Positions 1 through 7,655 of a stretch of DNA of 46,205 bases are shown here, piece after piece (the stretch's first letter is position 1; every line of letters starts with the position of its first letter). A program made the translations under genes and the position numbers. Source of the stretch: Nitrospirae bacterium JdFR-86 (GTDB lineage Bacteria; Nitrospirota; Thermodesulfovibrionia; Thermodesulfovibrionales; JdFR-86); contig MTOV01000002.1 of NCBI GenBank assembly GCA_002011815.1, positions 188,043 to 234,247 on the forward strand, read 5' to 3'. The notes under the pieces were generated by a model. That model did no database searches. It worked only from the letters and a program-made list of their open reading frames with translations, and had not been told where the DNA came from.

Positions 1-659
1 CTGTTGAACATAAACACCGAAAGGGTGAGAAAAAACATCGAAGGCACATCAACGAGCATCAGAGGCACTTGTGTAAAGAGATACGGTATGCCCAGAAGCA
101 ATAGTCCCCCGGATAAGCCAATCCTGTCGTTCCAAAGGTCTCTGCCTATAAGGCAGGTAAGCACAACAGTCAGGGAGAACAGTATGGTTGTAAAAATCTG
201 TATATAAAGCCTTGATTCCCCTATGAATTTAAATATCAGCCCGTAAAAGAAAGGGATAGCCGGCAGGTCTGTCCACACCTCTATCTGCCTGCCCCATTCC
301 TTGAAAAAATATCCGATACCATATAGCTCAAGGTGCTTAGCCTGCGTGAAGTATCTTGACGCATCAACAATAACCTCTGGCTCACGCCAGAAAAAGGCCG
401 CCAGAGCAAACGACAATACAAAAAGCATCTTGGCTTCGGGCAGGGAAAACCTTGAAAACACATAGGCTAAAACAGCGCCCGCCAGAAGGATTAAAAATAT
501 TTTTGACGCATCAACCCATTCAAACACCCATTGCCAGCTTGTAAGTCTGTTGTCATCCAGAGACCGGAAAACAAAAAGGACAACGAATATCAGAAGCGCA
601 AGAATCAGGGTTGTCAGGATATAATCTGACTTTTTAAATGCAGGCAAGATACTTTTCAT
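1..659 (-). CDS. Glycosyltransferase family 39-like membrane protein (3' part beyond window)
   Basis: The reading frame is open from an ATG at 659 to the left edge, about 219 residues, so the C-terminal part is missing. An in-frame TGA directly precedes the ATG, which fixes the start at or after this point. The protein begins MKSILPAFKKSDYILTTLIL and has several hydrophobic helices. A first-loop Asp-containing stretch (VIVDASRYFTQAKHLELYG) and a later helix containing LIGRDLWNDRIGLSGG resemble dolichyl-phosphate-mannose protein mannosyltransferase/ArnT-like (GT39/PMT) enzymes, which transfer sugars from polyprenyl-phosphate carriers in the membrane. The family call is inferred from this pattern. 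It lies downstream of two small DsrE/DsrH-like genes on the same strand, 82 nt after the second. The leader can form alternative G-rich/C-rich hairpins. Confidence 0.75.
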   Translation of the reverse strand, partial: MKSILPAFKKSDYILTTLILALLIFVVLFVFRSLDDNRLTSWQWVFEWVDASKIFLILLAGAVLAYVFSRFSLPEAKMLFVLSFALAAFFWREPEVIVDASRYFTQAKHLELYGIGYFFKEWGRQIEVWTDLPAIPFFYGLIFKFIGESRLYIQIFTTILFSLTVVLTCLIGRDLWNDRIGLSGGLLLLGIPYLFTQVPLMLVDVPSMFFLTLSVFMFN

Positions 660-741
660 TCAGGGGGCATCGACACTCAAGGGGTCTTCGACACCCCCTA
701 TATGCTAAATAATTGCTTCTGAAAAATAGTGTGCTTTTCCC

Positions 742-912
742 CTACCAGGAGATGACCTTGTCGTGAGAGAATATCTCATCTACTATAGTTTCATACGAGG
801 CCTCTTTCTTCGAAAGGTCAATAACCTTAACCTCATTGTCCTTGGACTGCGCCTCTATAATCTTGTTTGACAGTTCTGTCGGTCCATTAACCAGTATATG
901 GAGAATCTTCAT
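742..912 (-). CDS. Small DsrH/TusB-like protein, 56 aa
   Basis: A 56-codon frame starts at an ATG (912) with a very good Shine-Dalgarno sequence (AAGGAGGA, 6 nt before the start). It encodes MKILHILVNGPTELSNKIIE and ends DKVISW. The beta-strand start (MKILHIL), the alternating helix and strand pattern and a C-terminal Trp resemble the DsrH/TusB fold of sulfur-relay proteins. It has no cysteine, as is common for DsrH-like subunits, but it is only about half the usual length. It follows the DsrE-like gene by 19 nt, so the two are probably translated together and may form a heteromer. The family call is an inference; a diverged DsrE fragment is the alternative. Confidence 0.7.
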   Translation of the reverse strand: MKILHILVNGPTELSNKIIEAQSKDNEVKVIDLSKKEASYETIVDEIFSHDKVISW

Positions 913-931
913 TTTTATTCCTCCTTATTGA

Positions 932-1234
932 TTATAAGTTTATGACCCTGTCAGCATCATGCATCATGGTGGCGTTGTTGAACTGACTGCCGCAGACTAT
1001 CTCCTCAGGAATGCCCTCTTTGGAGACTGCCAGCTTCTGTGCACTGTGGTCACAAAAACTCATGCTAACGCCTTTTGTCTTACAGAGTTCTTTGAAAGAG
1101 TCATTTTCAAGCAGTTTTGTACCTTCATCCATGTTGAATATAATCACCTCATGCCCTTTTGAAACGGCAGCCTTTGTCAAGCCTATCACATCCTCAAGAT
1201 GCTTGTTCGTCGTGACCAGAATCCCCAGCTTCAT
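932..1234 (-). CDS. DsrE-like family protein
   Basis: A 100-residue protein starting MKLGILVTTNKHLEDVIGL. It shows the DsrE/DsrF-like alpha/beta pattern: a first beta strand (KLGILVTT), a helix, a second strand (HEVIIFNMDEG), and cysteines at three places (ELCKTKGVSMSFCDHSAQ and EEIVCGSQ). In DsrE-family proteins a cysteine near the third strand carries sulfur; the CDHS cysteine is the best candidate here. The start at 1234 is preceded by AAGGAGGGAGG. It is the first gene of a minus-strand operon with the DsrH-like gene and a GT39-like membrane protein. No dsrAB or tus partners lie in the window, so its role (sulfur carrier or peroxiredoxin-like) is open. Confidence 0.8.
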   Translation of the reverse strand: MKLGILVTTNKHLEDVIGLTKAAVSKGHEVIIFNMDEGTKLLENDSFKELCKTKGVSMSFCDHSAQKLAVSKEGIPEEIVCGSQFNNATMMHDADRVINL

Positions 1235-1282
1235 AGCCTCCCTCCTTAAAGAAAATTTTATCCGCTTTTATGAGACAGTATT

Positions 1283-1311
1283 TTTTAATAGAAAACCCGC
1301 CTAAATGTCAA
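1283..1311 (-). promoter_or_regulatory. Promoter of the DsrE-like operon
   Basis: On the minus strand a perfect -35 box TTGACA (1306-1311) is followed after 17 nt by TTAAAA (1283-1288), or after 15 nt by TATTAA (1285-1290). Transcription would start near 1276, about 40 nt before the DsrE-like start codon. Seen in sequence; the function is inferred. Confidence 0.55.
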
Positions 1312-1353
1312 TCCAAAATTAAAATTCTGAAAGATATTGTCAAAGATTAACCT

Positions 1354-2541
1354 GTGCTATCATATCTTCAAGGTAGCTTCAGAATACATCACACCGGAGA
1401 AAATACAACGTTTACAAGGGCAGACATAGAAAGGATATACGGCAGCCCGTTCAGCGACGGCAACCGCGTAGAACTTCTGTGGAAAGGCAAGGAAGCCTTC
1501 AAAAGCATATTCGACTCCATAAAAGCCGCCAGACAGTTCATCTGCCTTGAGTTTTACATCTACCGTAACGATGAAACCGGCACTGAACTCGGAGAACTCC
1601 TGAAACAGAAAGCCTCTGAAGGAGTCAGCGTATACCTGCTCTATGACCATCTCGGCTCTTTCGGCACACCAAGAAGATTCTGGAAAGACCTGAGAAGCGC
1701 AGGCATACAGGTAAGGGCGTCCCATCCGTTCAAGTGGTCTTCGCCAAGAAGCTACATGCACAGAGACCACAAAAAACTAATAATAGTAGACGGCAATCTA
1801 GCGTTTACAGGCGGGCTTAATATAGCCGATGAATACCGCGGAATCCACCTGAGAAGAAAAGAAGCATGGAGGGACACCGGCATTATGATCAGAGGTCCTG
1901 CCTCTGTAGCACTTTTTGACACCTTTAAAAAGGCATGGACAAAATGGGGCGGTAAGCCTATAAATTACACTCCAAAACCCAAAACCGAAGGAACCCTTCC
2001 GGTCATCCCTATCTTTGCCCACTCAGGCAAAGGAAGACGAAGGATGAGAAGACTCCTCTACTACAGCATAAACCATGCAAAAAAGGATATATGCCTTACT
2101 ACAGCCTATTTCACACCAAGCAAAAGAATGATCGAGACCCTCGAAGCAGCTGTAAAAAGAGGTGTAAGTGTAAAGCTTCTTGTGCCCGGTGAAAGCGATG
2201 TGCCGGCAGCCTACTATGCCGGAAGAGCATTCTTTACAAGACTCCTTAAAGCAGGTGTCGAGATATACAACTATATAGGCCAGGTGCTCCATGCAAAAAC
2301 CTACATATTCGATTGTTCATGGAGTATCGTAGGTTCGGCAAATCTCGATTTCCAGTCCCTTAGATGGAACGACGAAGGCAATGTCGGAATACTCGATGAA
2401 GGCTTTGCAAAACAGATGAAAGAAATGTTCAACGAAGACCTCAAACACTCAATAAAAATAAAAGAAGAAGACTGGCTGAAAAGACCCATAAGCGAAAAGA
2501 TAAAAGAAAAGTTCTTTTCACTCTTCAGAAGAAGGCTTTAG
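1354..2541 (+). CDS. Cardiolipin synthase-like phospholipase D family protein
   Basis: About 395 residues with two phospholipase D HxKx4D motifs: DHKKLIIVDG near residue 142 followed by TGGLNIADEY, and LHAKTYIFD near residue 312 followed by GSANLDFQS. This is the layout of ClsB/ClsC-type cardiolipin synthases, which join phosphatidyl groups at the membrane. There are no N-terminal transmembrane helices, as in ClsB. The C-terminus is basic (KEKFFSLFRRRL). The start is uncertain. A stop codon lies two codons upstream of GTG 1354, there is no Shine-Dalgarno sequence before it, and no ATG, GTG or TTG follows for about 100 codons. It ends 2 nt before the stop of the convergent PilZ gene. Confidence 0.88.
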   Translation: MLSYLQGSFRIHHTGENTTFTRADIERIYGSPFSDGNRVELLWKGKEAFKSIFDSIKAARQFICLEFYIYRNDETGTELGELLKQKASEGVSVYLLYDHLGSFGTPRRFWKDLRSAGIQVRASHPFKWSSPRSYMHRDHKKLIIVDGNLAFTGGLNIADEYRGIHLRRKEAWRDTGIMIRGPASVALFDTFKKAWTKWGGKPINYTPKPKTEGTLPVIPIFAHSGKGRRRMRRLLYYSINHAKKDICLTTAYFTPSKRMIETLEAAVKRGVSVKLLVPGESDVPAAYYAGRAFFTRLLKAGVEIYNYIGQVLHAKTYIFDCSWSIVGSANLDFQSLRWNDEGNVGILDEGFAKQMKEMFNEDLKHSIKIKEEDWLKRPISEKIKEKFFSLFRRRL

Positions 2542-2543
2542 GT

Positions 2544-3605
2544 TTACTCCTTGAGCCATTCCCTAATCTCCAGTTCCCTTTTCATTATATATCGCACGAT
2601 TTTCTCTTCATCCCACGGATGAACCATAAGCTTCACCCCATAGCGGAAGGCGCTGCCCTGTTGTTTTTTGAACTTTATAATGCCATAACTGAGCACAACC
2701 GCCTCCGGCAAAACAATAGTAAAGCCATATACATCACCCACCTGCAAGTTTCTGTTGCTTAAAAAGCCAATCCCCTGCTGGCTGATATTTGTTACCTTCA
2801 AAAGAACCGTAGGCTCATTCTCCATAAGCATAAAAAGACTAACCGGCATTTCACGGCTTGGTTCGACACGAACATGCTTCCTTCTCTCCAAAGCCATTTT
2901 TTCAGGTATGGACGTGTACACCTTATCGGCTTCCACCCTCTGGGTGTTTAACACCATCTCATAGGTTCTACTCTTATACGAGATGACCGCACCAATCTGC
3001 AGCCCTTTCTTCACCCCCCTGATGAGTTCCGGTGGTTTGAACTGGTGCAATACCAGAGTGTTGCCCTCCATCGTTTCAATATTGCATATGCCTCTTACGG
3101 TAAAAGACTCCTCGTCTTTTACCATCCGGAACGTAACAACAACAGGAATGCCCTCCCTTAAGCAGTAATCTAATGCATCTTTTACATTTAGGGACTCATC
3201 CACATGCCTTTCTTCCGGTGCCTCTTCATTTTCAATGTCAGGAGGCATGGATTTAAATCCTTCAGTGATATGGTTCTGTGCAACCTTGATGACGAAATTA
3301 ACAATTTTTCTGACCTCCTCGACTCCTGTCTTTTTTAAATCGAGGATTATTGCATTGTATAAATAAAGACTTTCACGCTCTATTGTCGGCTCAGGAGAGA
3401 TAAATATTATAGGGCCCTGAATACCCCTTGCCTTTGCATCAGCCACAAAATCAAAATGGTTTTCATCAAAAGGCACAAGCGCAATATCCCCTGCAAGGGC
3501 GTTGTTAAGAAATGCATTTTTAAGCTCATCTTCAGAAAGAAGCTTTACAGGCAGTCCTTCCTCCAAAAGCAGCTCGCTCAACTCCCGCGTCGTCCATATT
3601 CTCAT
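2544..3605 (-). CDS. PilZ domain protein with YcgR-like N domain
   Basis: A 353-residue protein. The C-terminal third is a PilZ c-di-GMP receptor domain with both binding motifs intact: RRKHVR (RxxxR) and NISQQG (N/DxSxxG), followed by the FRYGVKLMV strand. Before it lies a YcgR-type beta-barrel N domain (about residues 150-235). The first 120 residues look like a degenerate receiver fold (MRIWTTRELSELLLEEG, GDIALVPFD, GPIIFIS) without a convincing phospho-acceptor set. It probably couples c-di-GMP to motility or surface behaviour. A TATAAT box sits 9 nt before the ATG with no Shine-Dalgarno sequence, so its mRNA may be leaderless. It shares the 76-nt upstream gap with the divergent radical SAM gene. 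Confidence 0.88.
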   Translation of the reverse strand: MRIWTTRELSELLLEEGLPVKLLSEDELKNAFLNNALAGDIALVPFDENHFDFVADAKARGIQGPIIFISPEPTIERESLYLYNAIILDLKKTGVEEVRKIVNFVIKVAQNHITEGFKSMPPDIENEEAPEERHVDESLNVKDALDYCLREGIPVVVTFRMVKDEESFTVRGICNIETMEGNTLVLHQFKPPELIRGVKKGLQIGAVISYKSRTYEMVLNTQRVEADKVYTSIPEKMALERRKHVRVEPSREMPVSLFMLMENEPTVLLKVTNISQQGIGFLSNRNLQVGDVYGFTIVLPEAVVLSYGIIKFKKQQGSAFRYGVKLMVHPWDEEKIVRYIMKRELEIREWLKE

Positions 3606-3646
3606 AATTATTAAATTATATAAAAAAATTAATTGTAAAGAACAGC

Positions 3647-3675
3647 TTAACCTTCAGCCCTTACAGCGATATAAT
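3647..3675 (+). promoter_or_regulatory. Promoter of the radical SAM/peptide operon, leaderless type
   Basis: TTAACC (3647-3652), a 17-nt spacer, then a consensus TATAAT (3670-3675). Only 6 nt separate the -10 box from the ATG at 3682, which places the expected transcription start at or next to the A of the start codon. No Shine-Dalgarno sequence is present. Confidence 0.7.
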
Positions 3676-3681
3676 TAACCT

Positions 3682-4809
3682 ATGAGGTATTATCTTTCAG
3701 AAGACTGCGTTCTCAAGTGGCTTGAAACACCCTGCGTATACCAGATGAATACAGACGAACTCTTTGAACTTGATAACGAGGCATTCGAATTTCTGACAGA
3801 ATGCGCCGGTGAGAACGGATGCGATACAGAGGACAACGAATTTCTAAACTATTGCCTCAGCGAAGGCATACTCCAAACCGAAAAGCCTGATATAAAGAGA
3901 CTTCCGGTCAGCAAATCACCTGAGCCTTCTTTAAGGTATCTTGAACTTCAGATCACCAAGAAGTGTAATCTTAGGTGTAAACACTGCTATATAGGTCCGC
4001 CGGCTGACACAGAGCTGTCACTTCAAGACATAAAACGCACACTTGATGAATTTCAAGAAATACAGGGATTAAGACTCCTTATCACAGGCGGAGAACCTGT
4101 AATGCACACACAGTTCAATGAGATAAACGCCCTTCTTCCCGACTACGCCATGCGGAAAATCCTGTTTACAAACGGCACACTTATCACAGAAAGACTTCTT
4201 GAAGAACTCAATGTGGACGAGATACAGGTCAGTGTGGACGGCATCGGGGACTCGCATGATGCCTTAAGAGGAAAGGACAGTTTCAAAAAAGCCATAAGAT
4301 GTATAAAACTCGCCCTTGACAAAGGATTTGATGTCTCCGTGTCCACAATGGTGCACTCGGAAAACCTTGATGATTTCGATGAAATGAAAGAGATGTTTAA
4401 GATCATGGGGATAAAGGGCTGGACAGTAGATATCCCCTGCCTTGAAGGAAATCTAAAGGAAAACACGTCGTTTCATCTGTCTCCTGAGAAAGCCGGCAAG
4501 TATCTGAGATATGGCTTTGGCGCTGGACTTCACGGCGGTGGGGAAGGCTTTGCCTGCGGACTTCATCTGATGTCTGTAACCGCTGAAGGAAACTGTGCCA
4601 AATGCACATTTTATTCTGAAGAGCCAGTTGGACACATCAGCGAAGGACTGGCTCAATGCTGGCAGAGAATCAGACACATCAGACTTGAAGAACTCGACTG
4701 CGATTGCGATGAACTGGATATATGCAGAGGAGGCTGCAGATACAGGGCAGAACACCTGCTCGGGAAAGACCTTTACAAGTGTGTCCTCTATGATAAAATC
4801 AAGATATGA
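3682..4809 (+). CDS. Radical SAM/SPASM peptide maturase with PqqD-like N domain
   Basis: A 375-residue enzyme. Residues 1-70 look like a PqqD/RRE-type precursor-binding winged helix (LFELDNEAFEFLTE, FLNYCLSEGILQ). The radical SAM core carries CNLRCKHC (Cys95, 99, 102), binding the [4Fe-4S] cluster, and the SAM-binding GGEP (136-139). The C-terminal third is a Cys-rich SPASM domain (CGLHLMS, GNCAKC, DCDCDELDICRGGC, KCVLYD) for auxiliary clusters. This is the architecture of enzymes that modify ribosomal peptides, such as PqqE, AlbA and sactisynthases. A 20-residue Cys-rich peptide gene follows 21 nt downstream and is the likely substrate. It may belong to the group annotated as putative geopeptide maturases, but that could not be checked here. 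Confidence 0.9.
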   Translation: MRYYLSEDCVLKWLETPCVYQMNTDELFELDNEAFEFLTECAGENGCDTEDNEFLNYCLSEGILQTEKPDIKRLPVSKSPEPSLRYLELQITKKCNLRCKHCYIGPPADTELSLQDIKRTLDEFQEIQGLRLLITGGEPVMHTQFNEINALLPDYAMRKILFTNGTLITERLLEELNVDEIQVSVDGIGDSHDALRGKDSFKKAIRCIKLALDKGFDVSVSTMVHSENLDDFDEMKEMFKIMGIKGWTVDIPCLEGNLKENTSFHLSPEKAGKYLRYGFGAGLHGGGEGFACGLHLMSVTAEGNCAKCTFYSEEPVGHISEGLAQCWQRIRHIRLEELDCDCDELDICRGGCRYRAEHLLGKDLYKCVLYDKIKI

Positions 4810-4830
4810 GAAGCAAAGGGGGGTGGACTC

Positions 4831-4893
4831 ATGACCATCAAAAAATTCTCCAGAAAAATCTCAATTACTTGCAAATGCAAGGGTTCCTGCTGA
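4831..4893 (+). CDS. Candidate RiPP precursor peptide, 20 aa, Cys-rich
   Basis: An ATG at 4831, preceded by a strong Shine-Dalgarno stretch (AAAGGGGGGTGG, 6 nt before the start), opens a frame encoding MTIKKFSRKISITCKCKGSC and stops at TGA 4891-4893. The first 13 residues are basic and lack cysteine (leader-like). The last seven are CKCKGSC, with Cys14, Cys16 and Cys20 as possible targets for radical thioether or other crosslinks. It lies 21 nt behind the radical SAM/SPASM gene in the same orientation. Small size, Shine-Dalgarno quality, Cys-rich end and neighbour together support a ribosomally made, post-translationally modified peptide. No protease or exporter is adjacent. It is too short for ordinary gene callers. 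Confidence 0.72.
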   Translation: MTIKKFSRKISITCKCKGSC

Positions 4894-4961
4894 ATTGTCT
4901 TTCCGCAGCAGCCGATAGCCCATGCTTCAGGACTACCGGCTGCCCTCAGCAGGTTTGACCC
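4881..4961 (+). promoter_or_regulatory. Nested stem-loop overlapping the peptide stop codon
   Basis: Outer arms GGGT (4881-4884) and ACCC (4958-4961). Then a perfect 8-bp stem CCTGCTGA (4886-4893, containing the peptide TGA) with TCAGCAGG (4946-4953). Inside is a 7-bp stem GCAGCCG (4908-4914) with CGGCTGC (4937-4943), extended by TAG/CTA. There is no U-tract, so it is not a typical intrinsic terminator. It could stabilise or process the peptide mRNA, act as an unknown cis element, or form a recoding structure. The function is unknown. Confidence 0.6.
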
Positions 4962-4984
4962 GCATGCCGCTTTAATGCCATAAT
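4955..4984 (+). promoter_or_regulatory. Promoter of the TPR gene, leaderless type
   Basis: TTGACC (4955-4960), an 18-nt spacer and CATAAT (4979-4984). The ATG at 4990 begins only 5 nt after the -10 box and has no Shine-Dalgarno sequence, so transcription would start on or beside the start codon. The -35 box overlaps the 3' arm of the upstream stem-loop. Confidence 0.55.
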
Positions 4985-4989
4985 TACCT

Positions 4990-6684
4990 ATGAAAAAAAG
5001 CTTCTTCGTGATATTTTTGGCAGTCGTATTTTCCCTCTCCTGCACCCTAAAGCATACAAAGGTTCAAAATTACGACCCGGGGTTAAAAGATGCATATTAC
5101 TACTATATCCTCGGGTATGAAGCCGAGCTTTCCGGCAAATGGGAAGAAGCACTCGCCCATTACAGGAAGGCTCACAGCTTCGATCCAAAATCCCCGTTTA
5201 TAAGCATCCAAATCAGCTCCATTCTCCTGAAGATGGGAAAAATCAAAGAAGCCCTCATTATTGCCGAAGAAACAGTAAAACAAGCACCTGATTATGTTCC
5301 GGCATTGATGCACCTCGGACAACTCTACAACAGCCAGAACAATACAGAAAAAGCCATTAAAACCTATAAAAGAATCATCAAAATCGCCCCTGACAATAAA
5401 AACGCATATCTTCATCTCGGAGCCCTTTATATCTCCGAAAAGAAATACAACAAAGCCAAAAAAATACTAAAAACCTTGCTCGACAGAGACCCGGAAAACG
5501 TCATGGCCGTCTATTACATCGGTTACATCGAAATGGAATTAAACAACTATGACGCCGCTGAAGAACGATTTAAAGAAGTCTTAGACCTGAGACCGAATTT
5601 CGATGCCCCATACCTTTACCTCGGTCTTATAAGCGAGCTTAAAAACAATATCTCAGACGCGGAAAAATACTACAAGAAGGCAACAGAACTAAACCCTCAT
5701 AACACACTCGCAAGAGAAAAACTCATGCAGATATATATAAAACAGGAGACTGTTGACAAGGCGATCGAACAGCTAAAAGAAATGAATCTCTTCGACCCGT
5801 CGAATATAGATATTCATCGAAGGCTTGCCTCACTTTACATGAAGGACAAACAATATGCCGAGGCTGTAAAAGAATTCAGAATCGTGCTTGAGGCAAAACC
5901 CGAAGACATCTACATTAGATACTATCTGGCACTCGCTCTTGAAGAACTGGGAAGAAACGAAGAGGCTATAGAAGAACTGAAAAAGATTACTTCTCTTGAT
6001 CCCAAAAACATAAACGCCTTTGTATTACTCGGCTATATATACTCAAACCTCGGACGCGATGAGGATGCAGCCAGAGTTTATGAAGAGATACTGAGTTTTG
6101 AAAAAGGAAAGCCTGAAATCTTCGTCTATCTCGGAACCGTGTATCTGCACATGGAAGAGTATGAAAAGGCAGAGAAAGTCCTTAAAGAAGGAATTTCTCT
6201 GTTTGACACACACGATGAACTTCACTTCAGCCTCTCTGTTTTATATGAAAAACTTGGCAGGTTCGATGAGATGATAGAGAATCTCAAGCGCACCATAGAG
6301 CTTAATCCAGAACACGCAGAAGCACTAAACTATCTCGGTTACAGCTATGCGGAAAAAGGCACGAATCTGGAAGAAGCACTGTCGCTGATAGAAAGGGCGC
6401 TTCAGCTTAAACCTGACAGCGGCTACATCGTTGACAGTCTTGGCTGGGTCTACTTTAAGATGGGACGCTATAAGGAGGCAATTGATACACTTAAAAAGGC
6501 AATTGATATGGTTGACGATGACCCTGTTATTTACGAACATTTAGGCGATGCATACCTTGCAATAGGAATGAAATCAAAAGCACTTGAAGCATGGCAAAAA
6601 GCACTCCAGTTTCATGAAAAAGAAAAAGGGCTGAAAGAAAGAGTAGAAGAAAAAATAAAAAATCTCAGTAAAGACACCCCCTGA
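4990..6684 (+). CDS. TPR-repeat lipoprotein
   Basis: A 564-residue protein starting MKKSFFVIFLAVVFSLSCTL: a basic start, a hydrophobic segment and a lipobox-like SLSC, so it is probably a lipoprotein facing the periplasm. The lipobox is slightly off consensus at -3. From residue about 30 to the end it consists of roughly fifteen 34-residue tetratricopeptide repeats, seen as periodic A-x-x-x-Y/L-x-x-P patterns (for example LDRDPENVMAVYYIGYIEME and AIELNPEHAEALNYLGYSYA). TPR arrays of this kind scaffold protein complexes, often in cell-envelope or exopolysaccharide systems. It is 6 nt from ispE and is probably cotranscribed with it. No specific partner can be named. Confidence 0.9.
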   Translation: MKKSFFVIFLAVVFSLSCTLKHTKVQNYDPGLKDAYYYYILGYEAELSGKWEEALAHYRKAHSFDPKSPFISIQISSILLKMGKIKEALIIAEETVKQAPDYVPALMHLGQLYNSQNNTEKAIKTYKRIIKIAPDNKNAYLHLGALYISEKKYNKAKKILKTLLDRDPENVMAVYYIGYIEMELNNYDAAEERFKEVLDLRPNFDAPYLYLGLISELKNNISDAEKYYKKATELNPHNTLAREKLMQIYIKQETVDKAIEQLKEMNLFDPSNIDIHRRLASLYMKDKQYAEAVKEFRIVLEAKPEDIYIRYYLALALEELGRNEEAIEELKKITSLDPKNINAFVLLGYIYSNLGRDEDAARVYEEILSFEKGKPEIFVYLGTVYLHMEEYEKAEKVLKEGISLFDTHDELHFSLSVLYEKLGRFDEMIENLKRTIELNPEHAEALNYLGYSYAEKGTNLEEALSLIERALQLKPDSGYIVDSLGWVYFKMGRYKEAIDTLKKAIDMVDDDPVIYEHLGDAYLAIGMKSKALEAWQKALQFHEKEKGLKERVEEKIKNLSKDTP

Positions 6685-6690
6685 CAGACA

Positions 6691-7521
6691 ATGCTCACGC
6701 TTAAAGCTCCTGCAAAGATTAACTGGTTTCTTCTTGTCCTCGGCAGAAGACCTGACGGCTACCACGATATCCAGAGCCTGATGCAGTGTGTAAGTCTCTA
6801 TGATTATCTCACCTTTGAAGACTCAGACACTATCGAGATAATAACCGATGCTGATATTCCACTGGAGGAAAATCTCATTTACAAGACAGCAGTCAGGCTC
6901 AAAGAACAGTCAGGTGTAGAAAAAGGCGCAAGGATAACATTAAAAAAACATATCCCGCTTGCAGCAGGTCTTGGCGGCGGAAGCTCAGATGCGGCATGCA
7001 CCCTCAAAGGACTGACTACCCTGTGGAAGCTGAACATCCCTGAGGCAAAACTTTTAGAGATAGCAGGCACAATCGGCTCTGATGTGCCTTTCTTCCTGAA
7101 AGGGCATTCTGCCCTTGTGGAAGGCAGAGGGGAAAAAGTCACACCTGTAAGTCTTAAACGCTCATTTATCATGGTGCTTGTAAAACCCCCGGTGGGTGTG
7201 TCCGCAAAATGGGCGTATTCAGGCATAAAGGAACTGACAAAGAAAGCCAATAATATCGAACTCTTTATTCAGGCTCTCGAGGCAGGAGATTTCCCATCCA
7301 TTAAGTCAATGGCAAAAAACGACCTTGAAAATCCTGTGCTCAGAAGATATCCGGTGGTAAACGAACTCAAGGGCAAACTGCTTGACTGCGGTGCATTACT
7401 GGCTGCGATGAGCGGAAGTGGACCAACGGTCTTCGGAGTCTTTGAAAACCGAACAGAGGCGGAAAAGGCAGTAGATGCCGTATCTCCTCAGTGGGCAAAA
7501 ATCGTTGAGACCTTATTATGA
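6691..7521 (+). CDS. ispE: 4-diphosphocytidyl-2-C-methyl-D-erythritol kinase
   Basis: A 276-residue GHMP kinase of the non-mevalonate isoprenoid pathway. It phosphorylates CDP-methylerythritol at the 2-hydroxyl. The N-terminal signature APAKINWFLLVLGRRPDGYH is intact. The ATP loop PLAAGLGGGSSDAA lies near residue 90, and the C-terminal glycine-rich motif AAMSGSGPTVFGVF near residue 230. The length is normal. It starts 6 nt after the TPR gene, with no strong Shine-Dalgarno sequence. In many bacteria ispE sits just upstream of prs and rplY, as here, with tRNA-Gln in between. Confidence 0.96.
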   Translation: MLTLKAPAKINWFLLVLGRRPDGYHDIQSLMQCVSLYDYLTFEDSDTIEIITDADIPLEENLIYKTAVRLKEQSGVEKGARITLKKHIPLAAGLGGGSSDAACTLKGLTTLWKLNIPEAKLLEIAGTIGSDVPFFLKGHSALVEGRGEKVTPVSLKRSFIMVLVKPPVGVSAKWAYSGIKELTKKANNIELFIQALEAGDFPSIKSMAKNDLENPVLRRYPVVNELKGKLLDCGALLAAMSGSGPTVFGVFENRTEAEKAVDAVSPQWAKIVETLL

Positions 7522-7591
7522 TAAAATAAAAATGAGAGGGATATTTCAGCTTCAGATTCCGGCTGCATTTTGGTTGCAAAATCGGTCAAAT

Positions 7592-7621
7592 TTGACGGAT
7601 TTTGACGGTCTATGGTATAGT
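7592..7621 (+). promoter_or_regulatory. Promoter of the tRNA-Gln/prs unit
   Basis: TTGACG (7592-7597), an 18-nt spacer and TATAGT (7616-7621), giving a predicted start about 28 nt before the tRNA. A second TTGACG (7602-7607) lies inside the spacer, so the word is tandemly repeated. Confidence 0.65.
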
Positions 7622-7655
7622 GGAAAATCTCCTAACTTACGGAAATTATTAGGTT

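Noticed and set aside
4908-4943. Hairpin after the peptide as an intrinsic terminator
   Set aside because: The stem is strong but no T-run follows, and a promoter for the next gene overlaps its outer arm.
4788-5045. An 85-codon minus-strand frame opposite the peptide
   Set aside because: It crosses the structured element and two gene ends and has no ribosome site; the plus-strand peptide has a strong one.
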